From Bradyrhizobium manausense (GTDB lineage Bacteria; Pseudomonadota; Alphaproteobacteria; Rhizobiales; Xanthobacteraceae): DNA of 38,119 nucleotides. The notes beneath the pieces are model-generated. The model was not told where the DNA came from and did not search any database. It was given only the letters and a program-made list of their open reading frames with translations. Where the stretch lies: the NCBI RefSeq assembly GCF_001440035.1, contig NZ_LJYG01000110.1, positions 1 through 38,119 on the forward strand, written 5' to 3'. Positions 7,026 to 16,000 of this stretch are shown here, in pieces; the stretch's first letter is position 1; the number at the start of each line of letters is the position of its first letter. The translations under genes and the position numbers were made by a program.

Positions 7026-9952
7026 CAGCCCATCCGCGTACGTCCATCGTGATCGCCGCCCGCGACGCTGCGGGAACCATTGCTGAAACGCTTGTCAGCC
7101 TGCTCGCGCAGAGCGCCCCCTCCTGGGAGGCGCTTGTCGTGGATGACGGTTCGATCGATGCCACGGCCGAGATCGTTGCTGAATATGCGGCGCGGGATTC
7201 CCGCTTTCGGGTTCTGCAGTCTGACGGAGTAGGCGCTTCCGGTGCCCGCAACAAGGGAATTGCAAGCGCGCGCGGCGAACGAATACTGTTCCTGGACAGT
7301 GACGATTGGATTGATCGATCCTTCCTTGCGCTGATGAATGCTGCGCTGGATCGCGATCCCTCGGCGGTGGCCGCCTACTGCAACTGTTGCCGGGTTATGC
7401 CTGACGGCAGTGAAACTTCCGTTCGCTGCGATCCGGCCATCCAGGACAACGCCTTCGAGCGTTTCGCTCGGACGTGTGCCACGTTCATCCACGGCGTGCT
7501 CGTCTTGAAGAGCGCGGTTGCAAAGGTCGGTGGCTTTGAGACCAGCCTCCGCACGTGCGAAGATTGGGACCTGTGGCAACGGATCGCCCGCTGCGGCGGC
7601 AGGTGGATCCATGTCGACGAGAAATTGAGCTATTACCGGACAAGCGACCGTTCATTGACGCAAGATGTCAAACGGATGCTGGCCGACGCGCGTGTGGTCA
7701 TTGCGCGCGGATTTTCGAGTGACGACCGCGTCAGCGAGCCGGCACCCGCACACCGAGCTGGAGCGTCAACTGCATACGGCAGCGTCGCGGCGGCGTACGC
7801 GTATTTCGCCCTCTGGTGTGCCGGATTTGACTGCGGCCGCAGGAATGCCAGCGATCCATCGCCGGAAACGCTCAGCGACATTCCAAAGACCGAGACAACA
7901 GCGGACTTCGTTGCCACTGTTTTGCTCGATGCCGTGATGGTCGGGGCAAGAACGGTGCCCGCCAAGCTGGCGGAACGGTGGCCGCAATACGGGAAGGGCG
8001 TAACCCACCTCATTTCAGCAATGGGGCACGCATGGAGCGACCCGGCGGCAGCGCGAAGGTGTCAATACCGCTTTGAGCGAAAAGTGCTCGATTATGACGA
8101 CCTTTCGGCGCCCAGGGTCCTCACGTTGACGTTCGGCACGCGCGTTGACCTTCGCCGTATCGATACCATCAGGCCGATCGGGACTGTCGATCGATTGTAT
8201 GTCTATCTCTGTGACGGGCCTCGCATCCTGACGCTGCTCGATATTGGTGCCCTCGGCACCGTCGACAACCGCTTTTGGATCGCGCTGGCCGCCCATGGCC
8301 TCGTTCATTTGCAGGTCAAAGACCAGATCGGAACGCTGATTCGGGCAAAAATCGCACTCTACAAGCGGACAGAACGACTTCAATCCTTCATGCGAGACGG
8401 CCCAGATACTCACCGGGGGCGGCTACGCGAGTTGGCCTCGCGGGCCTCACGTGAGGCGCGGTCGCGAGCCATCTCGGGCATCTCCGCTTCGAGCAGTCCC
8501 ATGCGATGTGCCACAAGATCTCGAGACACCACACGCAAGAAATTTTGGGAGGGTTTCTTCGAGCAAGAGGATCCCTGGAACTACGGTTCGCCGTATGAAC
8601 AGGAAAAGTATAGCCGGCAGCTCGAGCTCCTGCCGGACCAGCCGGTGGATCACGCGCTTGAGCTTGCGTGTGCGGAGGGACATTTCACACGGCAATTGGC
8701 ACCCAGGGTCAAGCGCCTCAGAGCCGCCGATATCTCGACCAAGGCGCTCGATCGCGCCCGTGTCCGATGCAATGGGCATCAGAATATCGAATTCTCTCAA
8801 TTGGATTTATCCGCCGATCCGCTCCCCCAGGATATCGATCTGATCGTCTGCTCCGAGGTCCTTTACTACCTTAACGACGAGGCCGAACTGGAATCGGTCG
8901 CGAAGCGACTGGTGCAGGCGCTGCGTCCTGGCGGTCACCTGGTGGCGGCCCATGCCTTTGTGCTGAAGGACAACATATCGCGAACGGGCCTCGACTGGGA
9001 GAGTCCGTATGGGGCGGAGACGATCAGGCGGATTATCCAGGGCGTGCCCGGGCTCGCCCTGGATACATCGATCGAGACGGAGCTGTACCGTATCGATCGG
9101 TTCAGGCGGTTAGTCCCGGGCGAACCCGCCCCTGACATACAGGTGAAATTCGCGACTATCGACGCGCCGGTTGAGCTCGAGGTTGCGCGGTCCATCGTGT
9201 GGGGCGGGGCCGTGGCGCGCAGGTTTGACGTCGCGCAATCCGAAAGACGAACGCACGCTCCGGTCCTGATGTATCACCGAATTGCGACAGAAGGACCAGA
9301 CGAACTGGCGCGGTACCGCTTGTCTCCGGATGCGTTCGGGCAACAGATGCTGTGGCTTCGCCGCAATGGCTACCACACGATCAATTCGGATCAGCTCGCC
9401 TGGTTCGTAGCAAGCAATCATCCGTTCGAGGGCAGGCCGGTGCTGATCACGTTTGACGATGGCTACCAGGACTTTGCCGAGTATGCATGGCCGATCTTGC
9501 AGGCAAACGATTTCTCGGCAGAGGTGTTCATTGCGACCGATTTCGTGGGAAGGTGGGCTGAATGGGATGCGCCGTTTGGAGAGCCCGCTTCGCTGCTCGA
9601 TGCGGCCAGGATCGCCGGGCTGGCCGCCGAGGGCGTATCCTTTGGCAGCCATTTGGCAAGCCACCCGCGCAGCGAGGAACTTGCGACCTGGACTCTCGCC
9701 GAGGAACTGACGCGATCTCGTGCACAGTTGGAGCGATGGCTTGGGCGATCGATAACGTCGCTTGCTGCGCCTTTTGGCTCTACCAATCAGCGGCTTGGAA
9801 TTCTCGCAGCCGAATGCGGCTACAAGACCGTGTTCAACACGGTCAACCGGGCTGCATCACTGAAGGACAATCTGTTGGACCTGCCGCGAATTGAGGTCAG
9901 AGGCGATTTCACGCTGGACACATTCGCGCGCTGCCTGGAGCAGTATCAATGA
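7022..9952 (+). CDS. Trifunctional GT2 - NodS-like methyltransferase - NodB-like deacetylase
   Basis: This is a 976-residue three-domain protein. Residues 8-210 are a GT2 domain: SIVIAARDAAGTI, VVDDGS at 39-44, FLDSDD with the DXD at 90-95, and the acceptor motif CEDWDLW at 179-185. Residues 210-500 match nothing I recognise. Residues 505-700 are a SAM methyltransferase resembling NodS: DPWNYGSPYEQEKY, SAM motif ALELACAEGHF at 545-555, and CSEVLYYLN. Residues 745-976 are a CE4 deacetylase: TFDDGY at 810-815 with the catalytic and metal Asp pair, GSHLASHP with His877 and His881, and PFG at 917-919. I chose ATG 7022 because it forms ATGA with the previous stop; the frame is open to 6896 without a start context. 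The inferred role is to add, deacetylate and methylate an amino sugar of the polysaccharide. Activity is not proven. Confidence 0.85.
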   Translation: MTAHPRTSIVIAARDAAGTIAETLVSLLAQSAPSWEALVVDDGSIDATAEIVAEYAARDSRFRVLQSDGVGASGARNKGIASARGERILFLDSDDWIDRSFLALMNAALDRDPSAVAAYCNCCRVMPDGSETSVRCDPAIQDNAFERFARTCATFIHGVLVLKSAVAKVGGFETSLRTCEDWDLWQRIARCGGRWIHVDEKLSYYRTSDRSLTQDVKRMLADARVVIARGFSSDDRVSEPAPAHRAGASTAYGSVAAAYAYFALWCAGFDCGRRNASDPSPETLSDIPKTETTADFVATVLLDAVMVGARTVPAKLAERWPQYGKGVTHLISAMGHAWSDPAAARRCQYRFERKVLDYDDLSAPRVLTLTFGTRVDLRRIDTIRPIGTVDRLYVYLCDGPRILTLLDIGALGTVDNRFWIALAAHGLVHLQVKDQIGTLIRAKIALYKRTERLQSFMRDGPDTHRGRLRELASRASREARSRAISGISASSSPMRCATRSRDTTRKKFWEGFFEQEDPWNYGSPYEQEKYSRQLELLPDQPVDHALELACAEGHFTRQLAPRVKRLRAADISTKALDRARVRCNGHQNIEFSQLDLSADPLPQDIDLIVCSEVLYYLNDEAELESVAKRLVQALRPGGHLVAAHAFVLKDNISRTGLDWESPYGAETIRRIIQGVPGLALDTSIETELYRIDRFRRLVPGEPAPDIQVKFATIDAPVELEVARSIVWGGAVARRFDVAQSERRTHAPVLMYHRIATEGPDELARYRLSPDAFGQQMLWLRRNGYHTINSDQLAWFVASNHPFEGRPVLITFDDGYQDFAEYAWPILQANDFSAEVFIATDFVGRWAEWDAPFGEPASLLDAARIAGLAAEGVSFGSHLASHPRSEELATWTLAEELTRSRAQLERWLGRSITSLAAPFGSTNQRLGILAAECGYKTVFNTVNRAASLKDNLLDLPRIEVRGDFTLDTFARCLEQYQ

Positions 9953-10944
9953 GTAGCGGTGCGCTGCTGGTCAGTGTGGTTATTCCCGCCTTCAACGCCA
10001 GTGCAACGATCGATGAGACGCTTCGCAGCGTAAGGTCCCAGTCGCACCGGGAGCTGGAAATCATTGTCGTGGACGACGGCTCCACAGACGACACGGTCGC
10101 AGTTGTCCAGCGGCATCTGGTTCAGGATTCTCGCGTAACAATCATAGAACAGCGTAATGCAGGGGTGGCGGCCGCCCGGAATGCGGGCTGGCAGGCCGCG
10201 CGCGCGGACTTCGTCGCGTTCATTGATGCCGATGATCTCTGGACGCCTCGCAAGATTGAGCAACAGCTTCAAGCCTTGCTTAAGGCAGGAGAGCGGACTG
10301 GTCTGGTCTACAGCTGGTATGACTGGATCGATGCCGATAGCCGCGTAAGTGCCAGGTCCGATCCCGTCTTTCATGCGGGCGAGGTGCTGGACTATCTCTG
10401 TCAGGGAAATTTCATTGGCAACGGCAGCTCGGCGCTGGTTCGCCGGGAAGCCCTCATAGCTGCAAAGGGTTTCGAGAGCGGACTCAGGGCGTCGGGAGCA
10501 GAAGGCTGCGAAGATCTGCTGTTCTATTGCCGTGTCGCGGAGGCGTACCACTTCGCGGTCGTGCCCGAGTACCAGATCGGCTACCGCTATCTTCCGAACA
10601 ACATGTCAAGCAACATGCCCCGGATGTTCCGGTCGTGGATCCTGGTCGCCGATGAGATCATGGCGCGGCACCCAGAGCGCACGGCGCTCCTCGACCTGGG
10701 CTTCAGAAACTATGCGCGTTGGCTGCTTCGGAGAGCTCTGACGGGCGGTCACTTGTGGTACTTCATCTCAATCCTTGGACAGCTTTTCAGACGGAATCCC
10801 TTGCTCGCGCTCAGGGTCGCCGTGCACGATGTGCCACGGGATACCGTGCTGGAAGTCCGGTGGAAATGGCGTCATCAGCGTCGCAAGGTGGTCCGACCAC
10901 CGGCTTCGTTATTTGCCATAGGCGATCCGAGTCAATTGCAATGA
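9949..10944 (+). CDS. GT2 family glycosyltransferase
   Basis: This is a 331-residue GT-A enzyme expected to act at the cytoplasmic face of the inner membrane. It has VSVVIPAFNASATIDETL near residues 9-26, VVDDGSTDDT at about 39-48, and the metal-binding DAD in FIDADDLW. Next come a GNGSSALVRRE segment and EGCEDLLFYCRVAE, the equivalent of the ED acceptor motif. The C-terminal 60 residues are basic with one hydrophobic helix, and may hold it to the membrane. The ATG overlaps the trifunctional gene by ATGA and its TGA overlaps the ABC exporter gene in the same way, so all three are probably made in fixed proportion. Sugar specificity is unknown. Confidence 0.92.
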   Translation: MSSGALLVSVVIPAFNASATIDETLRSVRSQSHRELEIIVVDDGSTDDTVAVVQRHLVQDSRVTIIEQRNAGVAAARNAGWQAARADFVAFIDADDLWTPRKIEQQLQALLKAGERTGLVYSWYDWIDADSRVSARSDPVFHAGEVLDYLCQGNFIGNGSSALVRREALIAAKGFESGLRASGAEGCEDLLFYCRVAEAYHFAVVPEYQIGYRYLPNNMSSNMPRMFRSWILVADEIMARHPERTALLDLGFRNYARWLLRRALTGGHLWYFISILGQLFRRNPLLALRVAVHDVPRDTVLEVRWKWRHQRRKVVRPPASLFAIGDPSQLQ

Positions 10945-12818
10945 CAGAGCACGCGAACAACACACGAAGTCCGAGACCTGCTCGCCGCGCTGCATTGGTC
11001 GAACTGTTCAAGCTGCTCAAGCTTGCTCCACTGCCCGGCTGGGTGACGCCCGCGCTGATTGTCCTTGGCCTGGCGACATCGTTGGCGGAGACGGTCGGGA
11101 TTACTCTCGTGCTCCTGTTCTTCTATTTCGCCATGGGTCAGGTGGAGCTTGCAACGTCGACCAGCGGCCTGCTGGGCGAAGCGCTTCGATATGCGGCGAA
11201 CTGGTTTCACAGCTCGACCGAAACTGCTGTCGTGCTGCTCCTTCTCATCATTGCTCGCGGTGCTCTTTCCTTTATCAACACATTGATCAGTGCGCGTGTC
11301 GGAGAGAAGATCAATGAAGTCGCGCGCAACCGCGTTCATCTGCAGTATCTGTCAACTTCGTATTCGTTCTTCCAACGCCATGACGAAGCCTATCTCATGG
11401 AGGTGTTGGGAACCGAGACATGGGTGATCTCCGGGGCATATGCCAGTCTTACCCGCATTGTCGTGAGTTCGTGTTCGGTTTTTCTCTTCGCGTCCTTTTT
11501 GTTGGCGCTCTCGATCAAGGTAACGGTCATCGCCCTCGTCGCCTCGATGATCATATCGGCGGGATTGCGCCATCTTTCGTTGCCAATGCAGCAGTTGGGC
11601 GCCGGCGTAAAGCTGGTTCATCAAAAGCTGGGTGAGCATATGCTGATGACACTCCAGGGCATGCGCACGATCCGCGCGTATGGCCAGGAGGAGAGTCACC
11701 AAAAGCGCTTCGAGCAGGCGTCGGCGCAGGCCCGACAGGTCGCGCTGCGTCTTGCGCGCCTATCCGCCCTGGTCTCGCCTCTGACGGAGGTGGGGTATCT
11801 TTTCGTGCTGTTTCTCGTAATCGCGTTCGCTGATCTATGGGGAATCGGTTTTGCGACGAGCCTGACCGCGGTCGCGTTGCTCTATCGATTGCAGCCGCAT
11901 ATGCGAGATCTCGAAGGGAACTTGCTGTATATGGCGCAGATCGAGCCGCAGCTTCGGTCCATCAGACACATGCTGTCGGCAGATGACAAGGAGTACCCGA
12001 ACGCCGGGCACGTGGCCGTGGCTAAGCTGGAGAACGGCATCTCATTTCGCAACGTGACGTTCCGCTATGATGCCGGTACCGAGCCCGCTCTTTTGGATGC
12101 TTCGTTTGACATTCCTGCGGGCAAGACCACTGCGCTCATTGGAGCCAGTGGGGCGGGCAAGACCACGATCGTAAATCTATTGTTGCGGCTCTATTCGGCC
12201 AACGAGGGTGTCATACGGGTTGATGGGCGATCCATCGAAGACGTTCGTCGAACCGATTGGCTCGGCATGCTCGCGATTGCGGGGCAGGATGTGGACCTGG
12301 TCGAAGGCACGGTGATCGAGAACGTTCGGATGGCCAAGAACGACGCCTCCGAGGAAGAGGTTCGGCAGGCGCTGCGGGTCGCGGGCATTTCAGAGGTCGT
12401 CGAGGCCTTGCCGGACAAATACGACACCTGGATCGGACAGCACGGCCTGCGCTTCTCAGGCGGTCAGCGGCAGCGCCTTGGTCTTGCCCGAGCGATCGTG
12501 CGCAATCCGAAGTTCCTCATCCTGGACGAAGCGATGAGCGCGCTCGATCTGACGCTCGAGGACAGCATTCGACGCGCGATCCAGCTACAATTCAAGAACC
12601 GAACTTTGTTGCTGATAACACATCGCCTGGATTCAGTGCGCGATGCGGACCACGCGGTGTGCATTGAAAACGGCCGGGTTCTCGCTGAGGGTCCTCCGGC
12701 GAAAGTCCTGGCGAGTCAAGGAGCGTGCGTAATGGGCACTTCGCAAGATGAAGTGCCCTATATCGGAACACGGTTCCCTAACCGGAACCTGCGTGTTCGG
12801 CACTCGCCCGGTGAATGA
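10941..12818 (+). CDS. ABC exporter, fused membrane and ATPase domains (MsbA/type I exporter class)
   Basis: This is a 625-residue half-transporter that would work as a homodimer in the inner membrane. Residues 35-340 form a six-helix membrane domain. The ATPase domain shows Walker A GASGAGKT at 401-408, the signature FSGGQ at 505-509 (Phe replaces the usual Leu), Walker B FLILDEA at 525-531 and the switch His561. There is no N-terminal C39 peptidase and no membrane-fusion partner gene nearby, which argues for a lipid-linked glycan or glycolipid substrate rather than peptide. Export of the downstream RTX protein remains an alternative. The frame is open further upstream, but the ATG at 10941 overlaps the previous stop by ATGA, so the longer form is rejected. 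The last 40 residues after the ATPase domain are unusual and may be disordered. Confidence 0.88.
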   Translation: MTEHANNTRSPRPARRAALVELFKLLKLAPLPGWVTPALIVLGLATSLAETVGITLVLLFFYFAMGQVELATSTSGLLGEALRYAANWFHSSTETAVVLLLLIIARGALSFINTLISARVGEKINEVARNRVHLQYLSTSYSFFQRHDEAYLMEVLGTETWVISGAYASLTRIVVSSCSVFLFASFLLALSIKVTVIALVASMIISAGLRHLSLPMQQLGAGVKLVHQKLGEHMLMTLQGMRTIRAYGQEESHQKRFEQASAQARQVALRLARLSALVSPLTEVGYLFVLFLVIAFADLWGIGFATSLTAVALLYRLQPHMRDLEGNLLYMAQIEPQLRSIRHMLSADDKEYPNAGHVAVAKLENGISFRNVTFRYDAGTEPALLDASFDIPAGKTTALIGASGAGKTTIVNLLLRLYSANEGVIRVDGRSIEDVRRTDWLGMLAIAGQDVDLVEGTVIENVRMAKNDASEEEVRQALRVAGISEVVEALPDKYDTWIGQHGLRFSGGQRQRLGLARAIVRNPKFLILDEAMSALDLTLEDSIRRAIQLQFKNRTLLLITHRLDSVRDADHAVCIENGRVLAEGPPAKVLASQGACVMGTSQDEVPYIGTRFPNRNLRVRHSPGE

Positions 12819-12871
12819 CGGGTACTGCCTTGAGCGTGCTTGTTGCAGATCAGCGCCGACCTCACATGAGC

Positions 12872-12885
12872 CCGTAGCACTACGG
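12872..12885. promoter_or_regulatory. Near-palindrome upstream of the RTX glycanase
   Basis: CCGTAG (12872-12877) and CTACGG (12880-12885) are perfect 6-bp arms separated by two bases. This is the size of a dimeric regulator half-site pair, and it lies in the 192-bp gap between the ABC exporter and the RTX gene. As RNA the 2-nt loop would be too tight, so a DNA operator is the more likely reading. No regulator can be named. Confidence 0.3.
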
Positions 12886-12928
12886 TGTCTCCGCAGAAAT
12901 CTCTAGCCGTCAGCTGATTCTCGCGTCA

Positions 12929-12948
12929 TGCGTCAAATTGCGTCGAAT
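12929..12948 (+). promoter_or_regulatory. Tandem 10-bp direct repeat, possible regulator site
   Basis: TGCGTCAAAT (12929-12938) is followed directly by TGCGTCGAAT (12939-12948), with one mismatch. A further GCGTC lies at 12923-12927. Two 10-bp repeats in tandem place half-sites on the same DNA face, as seen for OmpR/PhoB-type regulators. The site lies 63 bp before the RTX gene start. The position and repeat are seen; regulator binding is inference. Confidence 0.35.
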
Positions 12949-12968
12949 CGATAAGGCTCTTTTGAACG

Positions 12969-12988
12969 CGTGCATAGTTGTGTGCACG
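12969..12988 (+). promoter_or_regulatory. Hairpin just upstream of the RTX gene SD
   Basis: CGTGCA (12969-12974) pairs with TGCACG (12983-12988) around an 8-nt loop. It ends 2 nt before the AAAGGAG ribosome-binding site (12991-12997). It could stabilise the 5' end or modulate translation. A GTG at 12978 lies within the loop; I reject it as the start because it precedes the SD. Confidence 0.35.
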
Positions 12989-13010
12989 TAAAAGGAGCAC
13001 GCAATCCATC

Positions 13011-16000
13011 ATGACCACTATCAATGGAAGCGCCGGTACTGACGTTCTGTTTGGCGGTGCCGGAAATGATGTTCTGACCGGAGGCGCAGGCAGCGATACT
13101 TTCGTTGTCTCGAAGGGATACGGCTCCGATACCGTCACTGATTTTCAGGCGGGCTTGGGCGGCGATGTGTTGCGATTGCAAAACTACGGCTTTGCGACGT
13201 TCGCCAGTATCCTGGCAGCGGCCACCCAAGTGGGTTCCGATACGGTCGTCACGCTGTCTTCGACTGAAACCCTGACGCTGCAGAACGTCGCGCTTTCGAC
13301 CTTGGTTCCAAGCAATGTCGCGCTGGACAATCCGCTGCCAGCGAGCGGAACGGCATGGAACTGGGCGGGTACCGTCGCTGCGGGCGGTACGCTGACGACC
13401 GGTGCGACAAATGACGGCATGGAGGCCGGCGGCACGGGCGCCACGCTGATCGGCGGAGCAGGGGACGACACCTACTATGTCTATGACCACAACACCAAGG
13501 TTGTCGAGCAGGCCGGAGAGGGTATCGATACGATCCGTGTCTGGAACATCAATGGATACAGCCTCGTCAATGCGCCGAACGTCGAGAATCTTGTCCTGAC
13601 AGATAGTGTTCCGTCGCCCGCCACCGGCAATGATCTCAACAACATCATTGTCGGCAATGCCGGCGACAACATGATTGACGGCGGGCGCGGCAACGATGTG
13701 CTGACCGGTGGGGCCGGTCGCGACACCTTTGTCGTGAAAGCGGGCAACGGCAACGACATTGTCACCGACTTTCAGGCGGGTGCGGGCGGGGACATCCTGC
13801 AGCTCAACAACACCGGCTTCAAGACGTTCGCCGACGTCACGGCGGCCATGAAGCAGGTGGGCACCGACCTTGTCCTGACGATCGCTAGCGGCGAAACGAT
13901 AACGCTTGAAAACACCAGCCTCCAGAATCTCACGGCCGCCAATATAAACATCGTCAGTCCCCTGACCGGACTGGTCCAGACCTTCAACGACGACTTCAAC
14001 ACGCTCTCCGCGGGTCAGGATCCGAGCCTGACCTGGCGCACGAGCTATGCCTGGAGCGGAGCCGCAGGGTACGGGCTGGCCGGCGAACAGGAGGTGTATG
14101 TCGATCCCAGCTTTTCCGGGCTGCCGGCCACTCAGGCATCAACGTCGCTCGGGCTCAATCCGTTCTCGATTCAGGACGGTCACCTCGTCATCACGGCGCA
14201 AGCGTTGCCTGCGAGCGCAACGCCTTATACGGGCAGTGCCATATTTTCGTCGGGCATGATCTCGACCCAGAACAGCTTTACTCAGACCTACGGCTATTTC
14301 GAGATGACGGCCACGCTGCCCAGCACGAGCGGAGCGTGGCCGGCGTTCTGGATGCTGCCCAGCACGGCCAATAACCTCAACACTGAGATCGATGTGCTCG
14401 AAGCCTTTGGCCAGGATCCTGACCAGGCGCATTGGGCCATTCACTCGCCCTACGCGCCGGCGACGAATGGGGGCTGGGCAAATACAGCCAACCTGACCAC
14501 TGGAGAACACACGTTCGCGCTCAAATGGACGCCTTACGAATTGACATTCCTCGTCGACGGGAACGAGGTCGCGCGGCAGGCCACGCCCGCCGACATGAAT
14601 ACGGCGATGTACATGATCGCCAATCTGGCGATGGGCGGGAGCTGGCCGGGCAATGCCGCTCCAGGATCGACGGCGACGATGACCATCGATTCGATCAAAG
14701 CCTATCAATTGCCGGAGTACACGCTTGCGAACTACACTCTGCTCACGAGTGGCACGCCGACCAACACGATCGCGGGAAGCGCGGCTGCGGACACGCTGAG
14801 CGGCACGTCCGGCAATGACCTGATCGGTGGTGCAGGAGGCGCCGATGTCATGACCGGCGGTGCCGGCGACGACACTTATGTCGTCACCGATTCCGGTGCG
14901 AAGGTTATCGAAGCCTATGGCGGAGGCATCGACACGGTAAACGCCTCGGTGACGTATACGCTTTCGAGCTACGTCGAGAATCTGACCCTCACCGGTTCCG
15001 CAGCCATCAACGCCACCGGCAATATTCAGTCCAACATCATCATCGGCAATGCCGCGGCAAACGTGATCACCGGCGGGCTCGGCAATGATATCCTGACCGG
15101 CGGCGGCGGTGCGGATAGCTTCGTAATCAACTCCGGCGACGGTTCGGACATCATCACCGACTTTTCGCCGGGATCAGGCGCCGGACACGATGTCGTCCAG
15201 CTCAACGGCTTTGCCTTCACCTCATTCGCCGACGTTCAAGCGGCGATGAGCCAAATCGGAAGCGACGTATATCTGAAGCTGACGAGCCAGGATACCCTGG
15301 TGTTCCGCAACACGACGGTCTCGGCATTCACCAGCGACGATTTCCAATTGCCGGCAACGCTCCCGGTCGGCGGCACGATCACGTCTTGGATCAGCGGGAA
15401 GGCGAGCAGCCGCATGGTGTACGGTACCGCGGCGAACGACAAGCTCTCGGCGGTCAATATCGATGACACGCTCGTCGGGGGGAACGGCGACGATACCTAC
15501 GTCATCGGTAGTGCGAACCAGAAAATCGTCGAAAATCCCGGCGGCGGTGTTGACAGCGTGGAGGCGTGGACGTCGTACACGTTGTCGGCAAACGTCGAAA
15601 ACCTGACGTTGATGATGGGCGGGCTCGCGGGCGTCGGCAACCAAACGGCAAACCGTATGGTCGGCTCGAGCGGTGACGATTTCCTGGATGGCGCAGGCGG
15701 GAATGACTGGCTCTTCGGAGGAGCCGGAAACGATACGTTCATCTACAATGTAGCCAGCGGCAACGATACGGTCGCCGATTTCCACGTGTTCACGAGCGCG
15801 ACTGCCGAACATGACAAGCTGATTCTGAAAGGCTACGATAGCGGCGCCTACTTGACCCATGTGAACGATGTGTGGACCGTTCACTACGCGGGTGGAGCGG
15901 ACACGCTGCGCATCGCGGGCGTGACCAGCTTGACGTCGGCCGACTATTCATTCGTTTCCGCGACGAATTCGCCGATGACGATGACATCTATCGCCGTGCC

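Noticed and set aside
7022..9952. A true nodulation (nod) gene cluster
   Set aside because: The NodS- and NodB-like domains suggested it, but there is no NodA, no separate NodC-type chitin synthase, no nodIJ pair and no recognisable nod box. The neighbours are EPS genes.
10719..10940. Longer N-terminus for the ABC exporter
   Set aside because: It overlaps the preceding gene by 220 bases. The ATG at 10941 overlaps its stop by ATGA and fits the exporter family.
13011..15800. DNA tandem repeats or CRISPR-like array in the RTX region
   Set aside because: The repeated GGxGxDxLx codons are coding RTX repeats in one open frame, with no regular spacer structure.
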